The translations under genes were made by a program, and so were the position numbers. Shown piece after piece: positions 46,644 to 58,889 of a stretch of 64,000 nt of DNA. The stretch spans positions 691,740,083-691,804,082 of the forward strand of contig NC_081412.1 of NCBI RefSeq assembly GCF_030272615.1, read 5' to 3'. Below the pieces are notes generated by a model that was given only the letters and a program-made list of their open reading frames with translations, made no database searches and was not told the DNA's origin. Numbering within the stretch: the first letter of the stretch is position 1; each line of letters starts with the position of its first letter. The DNA is from Cryptomeria japonica (taxonomy: Eukaryota; Streptophyta; Pinopsida; Cupressales; Cupressaceae).

Positions 46644-49200
46644 GATTGGCATTGTGTTGTCATTGATGTCAACCAGTAAAGGATGGAAACTGATATGGGA
46701 GATTGATGAGCAGGGTTGTCATTGATGCATATCAGAAGTGGTGTCTTTGATGTCAACTAGCATAGCAGGTCACCGGTAAGGAAGAGAATGTCATCCAACA
46801 TAATTATCATTGGAGTCACTGGTACAGAAGTTAGTGTTGACTTGTGTTGAAGATATGGTATAGAAACTGGTAAGTGATATGTTAGCAGTTCATTGTTGCC
46901 AACCAACAAGTGAGGAAGAAGGGTGGACTAGCATATGGATCTGTAGGGTGAGCTAATGTAGAAGTGCCAACCAGTATGATGTGTGGATGTGAAACAATAG
47001 GACTCCCACTAGACAAAGTTGCAATCACTAGATGAAGAAGACAATGCAGGAAGAAGAGAAGACTAACAAAGAGTGTGACCAACAAGATCACATGTGCTTG
47101 TTTAAAGATATGCCTACTTAGACAAGGAAGCCATATTGGTGCAATGATGGATGCAGATGATGAGGATCCACTCCCACCAGTAAGTGGAGCTTATTTCCTA
47201 TTATGCATGGAATGCGTCATAGTCCTCTGAGATAAGACATAAGAGTTAAAGATAGGTGTTTGAAGGCTCACACTAGATCAACTGGTGAAACACTAAGTTT
47301 CCTTAGGTGCATGAGATCAGAGATATGCATCGGATCAGTCGGGTAGACATGATATCTTGTCGGTATAGAGAAGGAAGGATAGGTTTGCCACTTTGACAAA
47401 CTAGTTGATAGGAGAACCAGTCTATTGATGAAGAAGGCAAAGTCGGAACAACTGCAGACAAAGAATGTTGCTAGAATGAAGATGAAGTTTGGTTCCACCA
47501 GTGTGCATGGTATCTTACCAATATACATGCAGAAGATACTACCGGTATAGATGTCAATCGATAAGCTGAGAAAGTGCAGATGAAAAAGGCTCCCATCTGT
47601 TAATAATGTGCATGAGGTAGGTTGGCAAGAGAGCTGACCGGTCTAGGGATTCCAGTGGAAGGGAACCAAAGTGTAAGGTTTAAGACAAACTGATTAGGGT
47701 AACCAACAAGGTTTGTGAACCAGTAGATGAACCCGGTTGTGTGCTATTAGTTAGTGACCAAGTCAGACCGACATAGTGAGCCAAGGTGGATGCCAACAAA
47801 GGTGCCACGTGAAGGTGAAGTGGCATGCATGCAGAGGTCGATGTGGTGTTTCGGTGAGGTATTGTGTCTCAAGATCAAGGAAATATTAGAGATCCAGTAC
47901 ATACTAATCTTGCAGATTGAAGTGGGTGAAGGAAACCGCATCACACATGTGATTGACCATACACAAGACCAAAAATCATGCTACAGATGGCTAAAGATAG
48001 AAGATGTGCATTGAAACGTAAAGAGTATGGTGATGTTGCTTGATGAGTTGTAAGTCATCAATCAAGGACATGAGATCTGATTGGATATGATGTGCCATGA
48101 TGATCAAAGATTAGATTGGATGTAGATTTTGTGCATGGTGGAAACCCTAGCATGCTAATGTTCAAACTCACGATTAGGCGAGAAAGTCTAGTTATATATA
48201 TGTGAACCAAATATATAAAAGGGGCTATTGAATAAGAGAGTAAAGCCAGTGAAGGGAGAAAAACTAGAGAGTTAACTAGTCTAGTGCTCAATGACAATAA
48301 TATAAGAGATTGAGTGTGTGAGAGAGAACCGGTTAGAAGATTTCAACCAGTAAGGGTGAGGTAACCGGTAAAATGTCATTAAGTCTGATAGAGGAGAGAA
48401 TCAATGGTGTGTGAATCAGAAGAGAAGAGCCAGAGAAGATTGCAAAAAAGAAAAGAGCATAGTAAGAATCAAAAGAGAACCGGTAAGGTGAGAACCGATA
48501 GTAATCAGATAGCAAACAACTGACTGAATGAAGAAGACCGGTGGTGGCTAGCAGATGTGTGACAGAGAGAAAAGACAACTAGCAGAGAGAAGAACCGATA
48601 GAGAAGAAGAAGAGGTTGAATGGTTAAGGTTACAGTAGAGAGTGAGTTGCAAGAGGAGATAAGGTTGCATAAGTGATTAGGTGAGCAGAGAACAGACAAA
48701 TAATTGGAGAGAGGGGAACTGGTGGAGAGACTTGCATGAGAGTTACAAAGTTATTTTGTAACAAGGAGACTACTTTTGTATTTATCATATGATCTTGTAA
48801 TCACTAAGTTGGAGATCAGTGTAGGGGTTGGTGCTCCTTGGGTTGAAGCCCTAAAATTAGGGGTTGGTGGTCCTTGGGTTAGTTCCCTAAAGGAGTGGTA
48901 CTCCTTGGGTTGATTCCCTAAAAGTTGCAACCAAATTTTTCATTGTGAGGCTAGATTGGATCAGTAGTCTCCAACAACATTTCTCACCAAGGTTTTTCCC
49001 ATCTTGGGTTTTCCTCGTACATCTAGTGTTATGAGATGTCCCTTTTATGTGTGGTTGCATTTGTGTTATACTCTCATCTAACTGGTATGTCTACTTTATG
49101 TTAGATCTGTTAACTAGTATATACACATAGGATAGAAAAGAGAAAAGATTTGGAAACCATTGTTTCACACCCCCCTCTTAGTGGCATCTTGTGTTCAACA
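46644..49200 (+). repeat. Inner element 5' LTR
   Basis: 2557 bp, ends GTTCAACA. TATA-like ATATATAAAA at 48211-48220; the 3' copy has AGATGTAAAA there. At 48833-48925 the block GGTTGGTGCTCCTTGGGTTG occurs about three times against once in the 3' LTR. It lacks about 50 bp present in the 3' LTR near 53860-53920. ACCGG sites in one LTR are often ACTGG or ACCAG in the other. Confidence 0.85.
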
Positions 49201-49202
49201 AT

Positions 49203-49215
49203 TGGTATGAGAGCC
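49203..49215 (+). promoter_or_regulatory. Inner element primer binding site
   Basis: TGGTATGAGAGCC, one mismatch from the initiator-methionine tRNA complement, two bases after the LTR. Confidence 0.8.
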
Positions 49216-49272
49216 TAGGTTCCCAGTTGATAAGCTTTCTCTAGCTTGGGTAGATTCTGGTATTTAAACACA

Positions 49273-51264
49273 ATGGTTTGTTTTGTGCCAATCCCTACTC
49301 TAGTTCTTGATCATTCAAATTATTCTAGTTGGATTTGTAGGATGAAAGTCTACCTATCCTCCTAAGGGTTTGATGTGTGGATGTCCATAGTTAATGTCTG
49401 CCCTAGTCAAGTTAGTCCTCCCACCAATTCAAAAGAAGAAAGAAGATACTAGTGCAATGATGTAGCAATGAAGGCTACATTTTGTGGGCTCATAGATGAT
49501 ATCTCCTCGCAGGTGGATAGATGCAAATCGACAAAGAGTTTATAGGATAGATTAAAGAAGCTCTATGGAAATGAACCTAGCATTGCAGAACCGGTTTGTG
49601 AAAGCAAGAAGGAAAATGTAACACGAGTCTATAGATGAAGGTAGATCAGTATGCAACAACAAAAATGATGAAGAGGAAAATCACCTCTTCATGGCTCAAG
49701 AATCAAAAGATGAAAGGCACGCATCTAAGAATGATCATGTAGATCATTCCTACCAGTAGGATATGTTTGGCAGTGATAGTGAAGGTGAAGAAGAAGATGA
49801 AGCAAAAGTACATCTTGAAAGAGATCTTGTAAGTGCACTCAAAGAACTTAGTAGAGTGAGGAATGAATACAAGTTGTTCAAGAATGATGTGGTTGTGGAA
49901 AAAAACTAGTTGATCAGATGCCTTGAAGAATCTGAGAAATGTATCTCAGAGTTGAAAACCCAACAAGGTGACACCAAGGAATGCAGATGTAAAGATTTGG
50001 CATCTGAGATAGAGGCAAAAGATAAAGAATATCAGTAGGTAGTAGGAGAAATGGAGAATGTCCAAAATGAACTTGAGAAATGTGAGGATGAGCTCAAGGC
50101 AAGAATCCAGTTTGGTGGTAGCAGTTATGCCTTGGACAAAATGTTGAAGAGGCAAAAGCACTCCAAGGACACCGAAGGATTAGGAAGTGGTACCGGTGAA
50201 TGCTTCACTAGAAAGAATGTCCCTCACAATGACATTTTGTTTGTCTCCTGAAATGGAGATAACAAGGGACAGACCTTCATTGTCTAGAATTATCCCCAGA
50301 AGAAGGTTGATCTAACCACAACCGGTGAAGATATGAAGCCAAGGATGATGACTGATGTTGTAGGAAGGAGAAACATTATAGATCCCAAAGGAAAAGGAAA
50401 CATGGGAGAAGACAGCTTCACTAGAAGAAAGAATAGAAGAAGCATAAAATACCTCCTATCGATAGAAGACAAAGAAATGCTACCACCCACAAGACAAAGC
50501 AAGTGTGGGAAAAGAAGGGATCAAATGGAAGGACTGTAGAATGTGGATGACCTAGGATCCACCTCCAGAGAAGTAGAAATGGAGATGCTAAACTAGTAAG
50601 ATCTCCTCATGTAGGGCAAAACAAATTTGTAGGTCACAAGCCCACTTTCTCTGATTATTGTTTTATATGCAAAGAATATGGCCATAAGGAAGATGAATGC
50701 ATAATAAAGTCTAGGAATAGACAGGTTGCTCTTCCTAGAGACAGTATTGTTGTCTGTCAAAGGTGTAATGGTGTTGGCCATAAAACTCATGATTGTAGAA
50801 GGATGAACATGCAATCATATGGCAATAGGTATAGCTGCTATGCTCAATATGAAAATGAGTTTAGAGAATATGAGAGACAAAATGTTGCATGGAACAAAAG
50901 ATGAAGAGATTTTGTTCCTACAAGGTTAAGAGGTCCGCCAGTTTAGGTAGTCGATTATAATAGCATAATCATAAAAGGAGGTGCAAACATGTATGTTAGA
51001 AGGTCCCCTAATCATTTGATTGGCATGAATGTTGTATGCTTCTTCAACAATACTTCTAGCAGTAATGCAAAATCCAGTAGAGCATGGACCAGTCAGCAAA
51101 AGAAGGTAAGACTTGCTCCCAAGATTGCAAATGGGAAGAAGAATGAGACTAAGCATGTGTGGAAGAAGAAGGAAGAAAGTAGAACCATGGACCAACACTG
51201 TGCATTCAATGCACAAGTGATATATCCTAAGAGATGTATGACTTTAGGGGAAGTTACTCATTGA
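49273..51264 (+). pseudogene. Inner element gag
   Basis: ATG 49273. The N-terminal part has LDHSNYSSWICRMKVYL, typical of copia gag. The middle is acidic and coiled-coil-like (about 49780-50170). Two zinc knuckles follow in the same frame: CFICKEYGHKEDEC (50659-50700) and CQRCNGVGHKTHDC (50755-50796), both complete CX2CX4HX4C. Gag forms particles that package element RNA. There are more than ten stops, several TAG or TGA. The frame near 49620-49740 is disrupted. The last open part is 50989-51264. Pol does not follow. Confidence 0.8.
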
Positions 51265-52643
51265 TCACATCATTCACCCCCTCAGTGGAAGAGGACAAGT
51301 GGAAGGACAAGTTGTTGCCGGTATGAAGGAAGGAAATGAGATGGCAAGTGTGTGTAGTGGCTATCTTGGCTACACACCTATAGATGGGAAATGGATCACT
51401 ATTGCATGGGTCAATGGATGGAAAATTTGCAACTAGGATAGGAAGCAAATTGACACAAGAAGACAAGAGTTAGAGGAAGGTGCTCCGGTAGAGATAATGG
51501 ACCAGTGCAGGAAACCGGTACGTGTAGTATGGTACCGGCATGAATACTAACTGGCAGTGCAAGTTATGTAAGACAGTGAGGTCTAGGATCATTGCATTAA
51601 CTCTAACACCATGGATTGAGGTGATTATGTCTCAAGTGGTATTGGAAAAGTCTTGAATGACATATGTTGGCCCAATAGTTGATCTTGTATGCATGCATCC
51701 TTTGTGGGCTAACCAGTTTGATTTATGGCATGATAGTGATATTATATAGCATTGTGTACACCTAGGATCATGTCATATGTTGTGGTGGAATTTCTAGAAT
51801 TGATAGATCATCAGATTGACCACATATGCACAACTGAAATAGTATAAGGGGTAGTTTGGCTCTGGTTTAGAATCTAATAGGCAAATGAAGACCCAAGATG
51901 TATGACTCAGGGGGAGTTCACAACCATGTTTTTTGATTTGTATCAGACTTGCTAGACATAGGGGGAGTGAAAATGTCTATGGTTGTACTAGTATTTTTGT
52001 ACATTTGAAAGTGTCCGGGGTTGCGAGATATTTCAATGTCTATCCAATTGAAATCATAACTGGACCACGAGAAGTGTTGCTTGCAAAGAGGGAAAGATAC
52101 TTGCACAAGAGAACATGCCTTTGGTATCAAAAAAGATACAATTGGTATCAGTGTTGGCTTCAACACTTGGTATAAGATTTTTGGGGTCATAATGGCTTCT
52201 TCATATCAAGGGGAGATGATGTAGTCTGACCCACAGGTATGTTGTATTCATTGACACATGTGCCTTCAATTGGTTTCAGACTTGTATATGCAATAGGGTT
52301 CTGGTTTGTATAAACACTTGGTTGATGAGAAATTGGTGTTAGTTGGTGGTTGTGCCCTATGTCTCAAGTTTTGTGAATTGAGAGGATGTAATGTACAATG
52401 GTCAAAGGAGGAGAAGCATCTGGTAAAAAAAGGGGGAAGAGATAAGTGTCAATGCCTGGTAGACACAAGGAGGAGAGAAATCCTGTTAGAGCCCTTTTCC
52501 ATTGTTGTCAAAAGGGGAAAGAGATTTTGTAGTATGTTGCATACTACATGTGTGAGAATCCATGGAACACACAAAGGGGGAGAGAGAGAATATATAGTAT
52601 GTCAGATACTACATGTGTTGACATCAATACTAAAGGGGGAGAT
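51265..52643 (+). other. Inner element 3' region with several purine tracts
   Basis: No protein domain seen. Purine tracts of GGGGGAG type recur at about 51910, 51960, 52198, 52430 and 52573, before the LTR-adjacent AAAGGGGGAGAT (52632-52643). TAGTATGTTGCATACTACATGTG and a close copy at 52596 form a short duplication. Open frames 51933-52175 and 52306-52713 lack recognisable domains. Confidence 0.5.
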
Positions 52644-55177
52644 TGTTGGCATTGTGTTGTCATTGATGTCAACTAGTATAGGATGGCAACCGGTATGGAA
52701 GATTGGTGAGTAGGGTTGTCATTGATGCATACTAGAAGTGGTGTCTTTGATGTCAACTAGCATAGCAAGTCATTGGTAAGGAAGAGACTATCATCCAACA
52801 TAATGATCATTGGAGTCACTAGTACACAAGTTAGTGTTGACTTGTGTTGAAGATATGGTATAGAAACTGGTAAGTGACATGTTGTAAGTGCATTGTTGCC
52901 AGCTGACAAGTGAGCAAGAAGGGTAAACTAGCATGTGGATTTGTAGGGTGAGCTAATGTAGAACTACCAACCGGTATGATGTGTGGATGTGAAACAACAT
53001 GACTACAACCGGACAAAGTTACAGTCACCGGATGAAGAAGACATCACAGGAAGAAGAGAAGATTGACAGAGAGTGTTCCCAATAGGATCACATGTGCCTA
53101 TTTGAAGATACTACTCAAACAAGGAAGCCATATTGGTGCAGTGATGGATGCAAATGACAAGGATCCACTCCCACCGGTAAGTGGGGCTTATCTCCTATTA
53201 TGCATGGAATGTGTCATAGTCCTCCGAGATAAGACATAAGATTTAAAGGCAGGTGTTTGAAGGATCACACCAGATCAACCGGTGAAACACTAAGTTGCCT
53301 TAGGTGCATGAGATCATAGATATGCACTAGATCAGTTAGGTAGACATGATGTGTTATCGGTATAGAGAAGGAAGGATAGGTTTGTCACTTTGACAAACTA
53401 GTTGATAGGAGAACCGGTCTATTTATGAAGAAGGAAAAGTTGGAACAACTATAGATAGAGAATGTTCTCGAAATGAAGATGAAATTTGGTGCCACTGGTG
53501 TGTATTGTATCTTACGATTATACATGCAGAAGATACTACCAGTATAGATATCAACCGATAAGCTGAAAAAGTACAGATGCAAAAGGCTCCCATCTGTTGA
53601 AAATGTGCATGAGGTAGGTTGGAAAGAGTGTTGACCAGTCTAGGGGTTCCACCAAAAGAGAAGCAAAGTGCAAGGTTGAAGATAGTCTAGTTAGGGTATA
53701 ACCAATAGGGTTTGTGAACTGGTAGATGAACCCGATTGTGTGCTATTGGTTGGTGACCAAGTCGGATCGACATAGTGACCCAAGGTGGATGCCGACAAAG
53801 ATGCCATGTGAAGGTGAAGTAGGATGCATGCACATGTCAGTGTGGTGTATTGGTGAGGTTGTTGGTGGTTGGTCCAAATTTAAAGGTGATTGTGAAGCTC
53901 GAGGAATGATGGCAGAGTATTGTGGCTCGAGATCAAGGAAACAAAATAGATCTAGTATAGATTGAGCTTGCATATCGAAGTGGGTAAAGGAAACCACATC
54001 ACACACATGATTGACCAGACAAAAGGTCAAAATCATGCTACAAATCATGCTACATACGACTAAAGATAGAAGATGTGCATTGAAAGGTAAAGATTATGGC
54101 GATGCTGATTGATGAGTTGTAAGTCATAAATCAAGGATATGAGATCTGATTGGATATGATGTGCCATGATGCTCAGAGATCAGATTGGATGCAGATTCTG
54201 TGCATGGAAAAACCCCAATGTTCAAACTCATGTTTTGGCAGGAAAGTATAGTTATATATATGTGAACCAAAGATGTAAAAGGGGTTGCTGAATAAGAAAG
54301 TAAAGCCAGTGAAAGGAGAAAAAATAGAGAGTTAACCAGTCTAGTGCTCAATGAAAATCATAGAAGAGATTGAGCGTGTGAGAGAGAACCGGTTAGAAGA
54401 GTTCAACCGACAAGGGTGAGGTAACCGAGAGACTATGATTAAGTCTGATAGTGGAGTGCACCAGTGGTGTGCGAATCAATAGAGAAGATCTAGAGAAGAT
54501 TGTAGAAAAGAAAAGAGCATAGTGTGAATCAGAAGAGAACTGGTAAGCTGAGAACCGATAGTAATTAGATAGTAAAAAACTGACTGAGTGAAGAAGACCA
54601 GTGGTGGCTAGTAGGAGTGTGACAAAGAGAAAAGAGAACTAACAGAGAGAAGAACCAATAGAGAAGAAGAAGAGGTTGAACCAATAAGGTTGCAATAGAG
54701 AGTGACTTGCAGCAGGAGTTAAGGTTACAACAATGAGAAGGTGAGGAGAGAACCGACAGAGAATTGGAGAGAGGAGAACCGGTGGAGAGACTTGCATGAG
54801 ATTTACAAAGTTCTTTTGTAACAAGGAGACAACTTTTATATTTATCATATGATCTTGTACTCACTGAGTTGGAGCTCAGTGCAAGGGTTGGTGCTCCTTG
54901 GGTTGGTGCCCTAAAAGTTGCAACTAAATGTTTCATTATGAGGCTGGATTGGAGTAGTAGTCTCCAACAACATTTCTCACTGAGGTTTTTCCTCGTGCAT
55001 CTAGTGTTATGAGATGTCCCTTTTATGTGTGGTTGCATTTGTGTTATACTCTCATCTAACTGGTATGTCTGCTTTATGTTAGATCTATTAACCAATATAT
55101 ACACATAGGATAGAAAAGGGAAAAGATTTGGAAACCACTCATTCAAACCCCCTCGCAGTGGCATCTTGTGTTCAACA
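52644..55177 (+). repeat. Inner element 3' LTR
   Basis: 2534 bp, TGTTGGCATTG to GTTCAACA, flanked on the right by TAAAA. Confidence 0.88.
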
Positions 55178-55182
55178 TAAAA

Positions 55183-56835
55183 TATATGAATGTATATAGT
55201 ACATATTTGATAGAACTATTGTCAGCAATTCTGAAGAGCTTATATGAAATTTTGGATGGAGGAAGACTAACGGCTATTCAAGAAGAAGAGAGGCTAAATG
55301 AGTATGTTTTGGTAGAGCTATGTCCAGTGATAGCTAAGGTAGAGATAGCTAGAATTATTAAGCTACTTAAACCTAAATTCTGGAGTAAGACTAGATTTAA
55401 TAAGATTATGATTGGTAAAATTGATGAAGTTGCAAAAGCGATTGAGACAATTTTGTGGAAAGTTTTGTCAAAGATCCAATATGAAGTTGTCCCCAAGAGA
55501 ACTCATGATGATTGGGAAGTTGAGGAAACTAAAGATGATAATCTGGTAAATGCTCTAGAAGTTAATGCTCCAGATGAGAAAGAAACCGAACCGATGAAGG
55601 ACACATCTATTTCAAAAGTATAGGTTGACAATCTAGGTGATGCAAGTGTTCAGATAGATCAGACTACTTCTATTCTGAATGTGCATATAGATCAATCAAA
55701 TGATAATGCTTTGAGAAAATGTTATAGTTGAGGATACTGCAAGGAATAAGGATGAAAAAGATGCGGGGAAGCAAATGTGGATATGGATAAGAGTGAAAAT
55801 AATTTAGTTAATGAAGATAACCCTCTGGTATCTGATCATAAAGCATATACAGAGAAGGTGGAGGTTAAATTTCAAGAAGAATCCAAAGCAAGAGACACTG
55901 CTAAGGCAAAAAAGGGGAAGCAGGTAATAGATGATCCTGAATTCATTCAAGGACCAATCAATCTTGCCTCCTTGTCTCCCATCCCAAAGCTTCAACTTGC
56001 ATCATTCACTCAGGAAAAGGCCAGTGAGGATCTTTTAAAATCTCATACTGAGAATAGTTTGATGTTAACTATGGCATCTGACATTTTGGAGAAGCTCATG
56101 CCATCATTTCAGAAATATCCATCTAATACCCCATCCAACTAGTTAAAAAGTTTAATTAATTCTATAAATACACATTTTGAATATTTTGAGAAATCTACCG
56201 AGGAGAAAGCTCAAAATGAGTTTAATGCCAAAAGGCTCTGCACCTTGAAGAAAATGATCACAAAATAAAGATCCACATTAAATGATTGTGTAAAAAGGAT
56301 GCAGGATGCAATGTTCGAAGGTGGAAACTTGTATAAATCATGCCTATCCCTAAACAAGTTCACTATGGATATTGAGAAAAAGTCTTAGGAGTACAAGGAT
56401 TAGTTGGAAAGCGTATCTAAGTCGGTTGATCCTTTGACAAATTCACTGAGCCATCATAAAAATTAGGTAATCTCATTGCTTGAGAAGATTCCAAATCTGA
56501 GCTATGATCGGGAAAGGTTAATTAGTAGAGTTGGAGAACTTAGGAGCCATATTATCCCTAAGTTGGATATAATGCTAAATGCTCTTCAAGATGCTCAGAA
56601 TGCTCTCAATATAGTTGATCCAGATGATCTCAAGACAAAAGAAGCACAGTCTTATCTTTTCAATGGGTTTATAACTATTTTTGAGAATCTGCAAAAGGGT
56701 TGGGATAGTCACTTAGACTCTTTGAAGAATCTGTATGCAAATATTTTTCAAGTTTTTGTGAAGTCTGTATGTTCATATGTGTATAGCATTTTTGGCTTCA
56801 GTTTTTTATTTTTGGTATCCTACCTTTGCCATTGA
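55183..56835 (+). pseudogene. Outer element long ORF, C-terminal part with hydrophobic end
   Basis: Continues the ORF interrupted at 46643. Open parts are 55168-55623, 55777-56142 and 56476-56835, all in one frame with stops between. The sequence is rich in Glu, Lys and Asp, with likely coiled coils (56160-56720). The last 25 residues before the stop, from FVKSVCSYVYSIFGF on, form a hydrophobic segment long enough to cross a membrane. Position between gag and the 3' LTR, coiled coils and a C-terminal membrane segment are features described for env-like ORFs of SIRE-type copia elements. That match is by architecture only, not by sequence. Confidence 0.55.
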
Positions 56836-57012
56836 TGTCAAAGGGAGAGTGTAGAGAAGTGATAAATGTTGATCTTAGTGGGATCTCTTTGATTCTTTGA
56901 TTCTTTGGGATCCTATGATTAGATTTTTGGTTGCAATGTATTGTATTTTGGTTTTGGTCTAACACTTAGTCATTTTTCACTAAGGGTTGCCATCAATGCC
57001 AAAGTGGGAGAT
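56836..57012 (+). promoter_or_regulatory. Outer element 3' untranslated region and polypurine tract
   Basis: GCCATTGATGTCAAAGGGAG near 56827 and GCCATCAATGCCAAAGTGGG near 56990 are two related copies of the polypurine context; the second ends at the 3' LTR. Confidence 0.6.
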
Positions 57013-58157
57013 TGTTGGCAAGAGACACTACATGTTTGTTGAGATGTTGTCATTGATGGAAACTCATATTAGATTTGGCATCCACAATTCATGTTTTCAT
57101 CATTCCAGAAGATTGATTGAAGATTGATCAAGCATCTATGTGGTCTGATGAGTAGAATAGTGTATCCGATAGAGTGTACAATTTGTTGGTTAGCGGATTA
57201 TTTTGGCTTAGTATTTTTCTTTGCAAATCAGGGAGATGTATTGTGGATATGCAATTTACCTTATTCCAAGTTTGTGGCCTCCAGTGTTAAGTGTTGCGTT
57301 GGCTGGTAAGATCAGGTGGATTGGTTTTTGGCTAGAAGTGGCCATCAATAGTAACATGTGGAAATTCAGTATGCGGATCTTGCAGATTAATTTTTGCAGT
57401 TGTTTATGTGTTCAAGGTTGGTGAGCCAATGTGTGGAAAGTGTGTGGACATTTTTTTTTGGTTCACTTAGTTGTTTTTGGATCAGTTTGGACCGACTTGG
57501 GATTGACCTAAAATTGCATGTTATGCAGTTTTTGGGCTGACATGGAGTTGATCTAAACTTGGTGATGCAGATATATAAGACAGATTAATTTGATCATTTT
57601 TGACATCGATGGTTGTGTGGGGTGTGTGAATGATCGATTGTGTGTAGTTTCGCGTGCACAAGGTGAATATTCATGCTCTGATATGTTGCAGAATATTAGA
57701 ATAGAGTAGTATTGCATAACAGAGTAAAAATATGTGTTTTGTGATTTACTGAAACTATACTCAGGCATTTGTTGATGCTATTAAATATTTAAAACTCTCT
57801 TGTATCTCTTATAATCATTTTGTAAGGCAGTGATCCTTTCGGGTTGTAGCTCTTATTGTAAAATTTGAGCAGTGAGCTCTAGGCAGTGTGCCTAAATGCA
57901 TGTGCATTCCCCTTATGTAATATTTTTATACTTCTAACGGAGTATATTAATATTGTGGGTTAGAATACCACCATGGTTTTTCCATTAATTGGGTTTCCAT
58001 GTAAAAATATTGGCGTTATGGTATTGATGATCTTTACTTTATGTTTTTGCACTTTAAGTTTCCTCATATGCATTAGATGGTTTAAAAGATAGATTGACAC
58101 AATTAAAAATTGCAGAACACTAATTCACCCCCCTCTTAGTGTTCCTTAATTTCAACA
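57013..58157 (+). repeat. Outer element 3' LTR
   Basis: 1145 bp, TGTTGGCAAGAGAC to TTTCAACA, followed by the GGATG duplication. Confidence 0.9.
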
Positions 58158-58530
58158 GGATGAGTATGTGATAGTATGTGGTTGCTTTGTCCAATATTGA
58201 AGTGGAGTATATGACAACTACTCATACTTGTAAAGAGGCCATTTGGCTTAAGAGACTGCATTTAGATATTGTAATAAAATAAGGTATATTGACAATTTAT
58301 TGTGATGGTCAAAGTGCATTTTTCCTAGCTAAGAACTCAACATTTCTTACCATCACCAAGCACATTGATGTTCAATATCTGTTTTTAGAGATATGGTTGA
58401 GGATGGAAGGGTGAATCTAGTTAAGGTAGATACTTTTAATAATGTTGCATATTCTTTTAAAAAAGATCGTGAGCATAGATAAGTTTAGATGGTGTTTGGA
58501 GTCAATGGGTCTCTTGGCCCCTAGAAATTA
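58158..58530 (+). pseudogene. Old copia pol, RNase H region, right half
   Basis: Resumes the frame cut at 42112: VALSNIEVEYMTTTHTCKEA, IWLKRLHLDI, CDGQSAFFLAKN, TKHIDVQY. These are the last conserved blocks of copia RNase H. The first five bases are the target duplication. Stops and one frameshift are present. The reading ends with GSLGP-type sequence and no 3' LTR of this copy is clear. Confidence 0.88.
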
Positions 58531-58889
58531 AAATATGACGTTGGTACCCCTCCAATTTCTCTTGTAAGACGTTCAACAACTAGGAGATTTGTTATTCAAT
58601 GGTGTCTCAACCTTGCAATAATAAAAGGTTAATATTGATAAACTAGTGTAGGGAGTTGCAAGGGGGGTACCCCCCTTGCTGGGTCTAGGGGAGATAACAC
58701 CCGATAAGGGGTCTAGGGGCTATGCACCTCGATATGGGTTCAGGGGAAGTTCCTCCAAAAGGCACATTTTATGTATAATTTAGCATTGCAAATCTTGACC
58801 TTTTATCATTAGGTTTGTGGTGGTGAATATATTAGGGTTTCACCTAAAATGTAATATAACCACTAATATTTTTCTTAGGGACCTTCACA
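58531..58889. other. Probable 3' remnant of the old copia element
   Basis: Contains GGGTCTAGGGG twice (58680 and 58711) and a 22-bp perfect palindrome at 58658-58679. Such blocks are common near ends of plant LTR elements, but no LTR edge can be fixed. Confidence 0.35.
58658..58679. repeat. 22-bp perfect palindrome
   Basis: Arms GCAAGGGGGGT and its exact complement, with no spacer, around the central TA. It contains a G6 and a C6 run. Confidence 0.9.

Larger units (their letters stand above)
46644..55177 (+). mobile_element. Inner LTR element, gag only, 2.5-kb LTRs
   Basis: LTRs at 46644-49200 and 52644-55177; target duplication TAAAA at 46639-46643 and 55178-55182. Internal DNA is only 3.4 kb, with a gag pseudogene and a long 3' region. 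RT, integrase and protease are absent, so it must have moved with proteins of another element. The 5' LTR starts GATTGGC instead of TGTTGGC, which looks like mutation of the terminal TG. LTRs differ by roughly a tenth plus indels (by eye). It shares TTGTCATTGATG near the LTR start with the outer element. Confidence 0.88.
42113..58157 (+). mobile_element. Outer 16-kb copia-type LTR element without pol
   Basis: LTRs of 1145 bp (42113-43257 and 57013-58157) flank a gag-like ORF and a long unrecognised ORF. The target duplication GGATG is exact at 42108-42112 and 58158-58162. The primer site is tRNA-iMet type. No RT, integrase or RNase H can be read in the internal DNA. The internal ORF is interrupted by the inner element at 46644-55177. 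LTR differences are about one in ten over the first 280 bp by eye, so it is older than T2. LTR start and polypurine context (AAAGTGGGAGAT) suggest kinship with SIRE/Maximus-type copia elements (inference). Confidence 0.88.
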
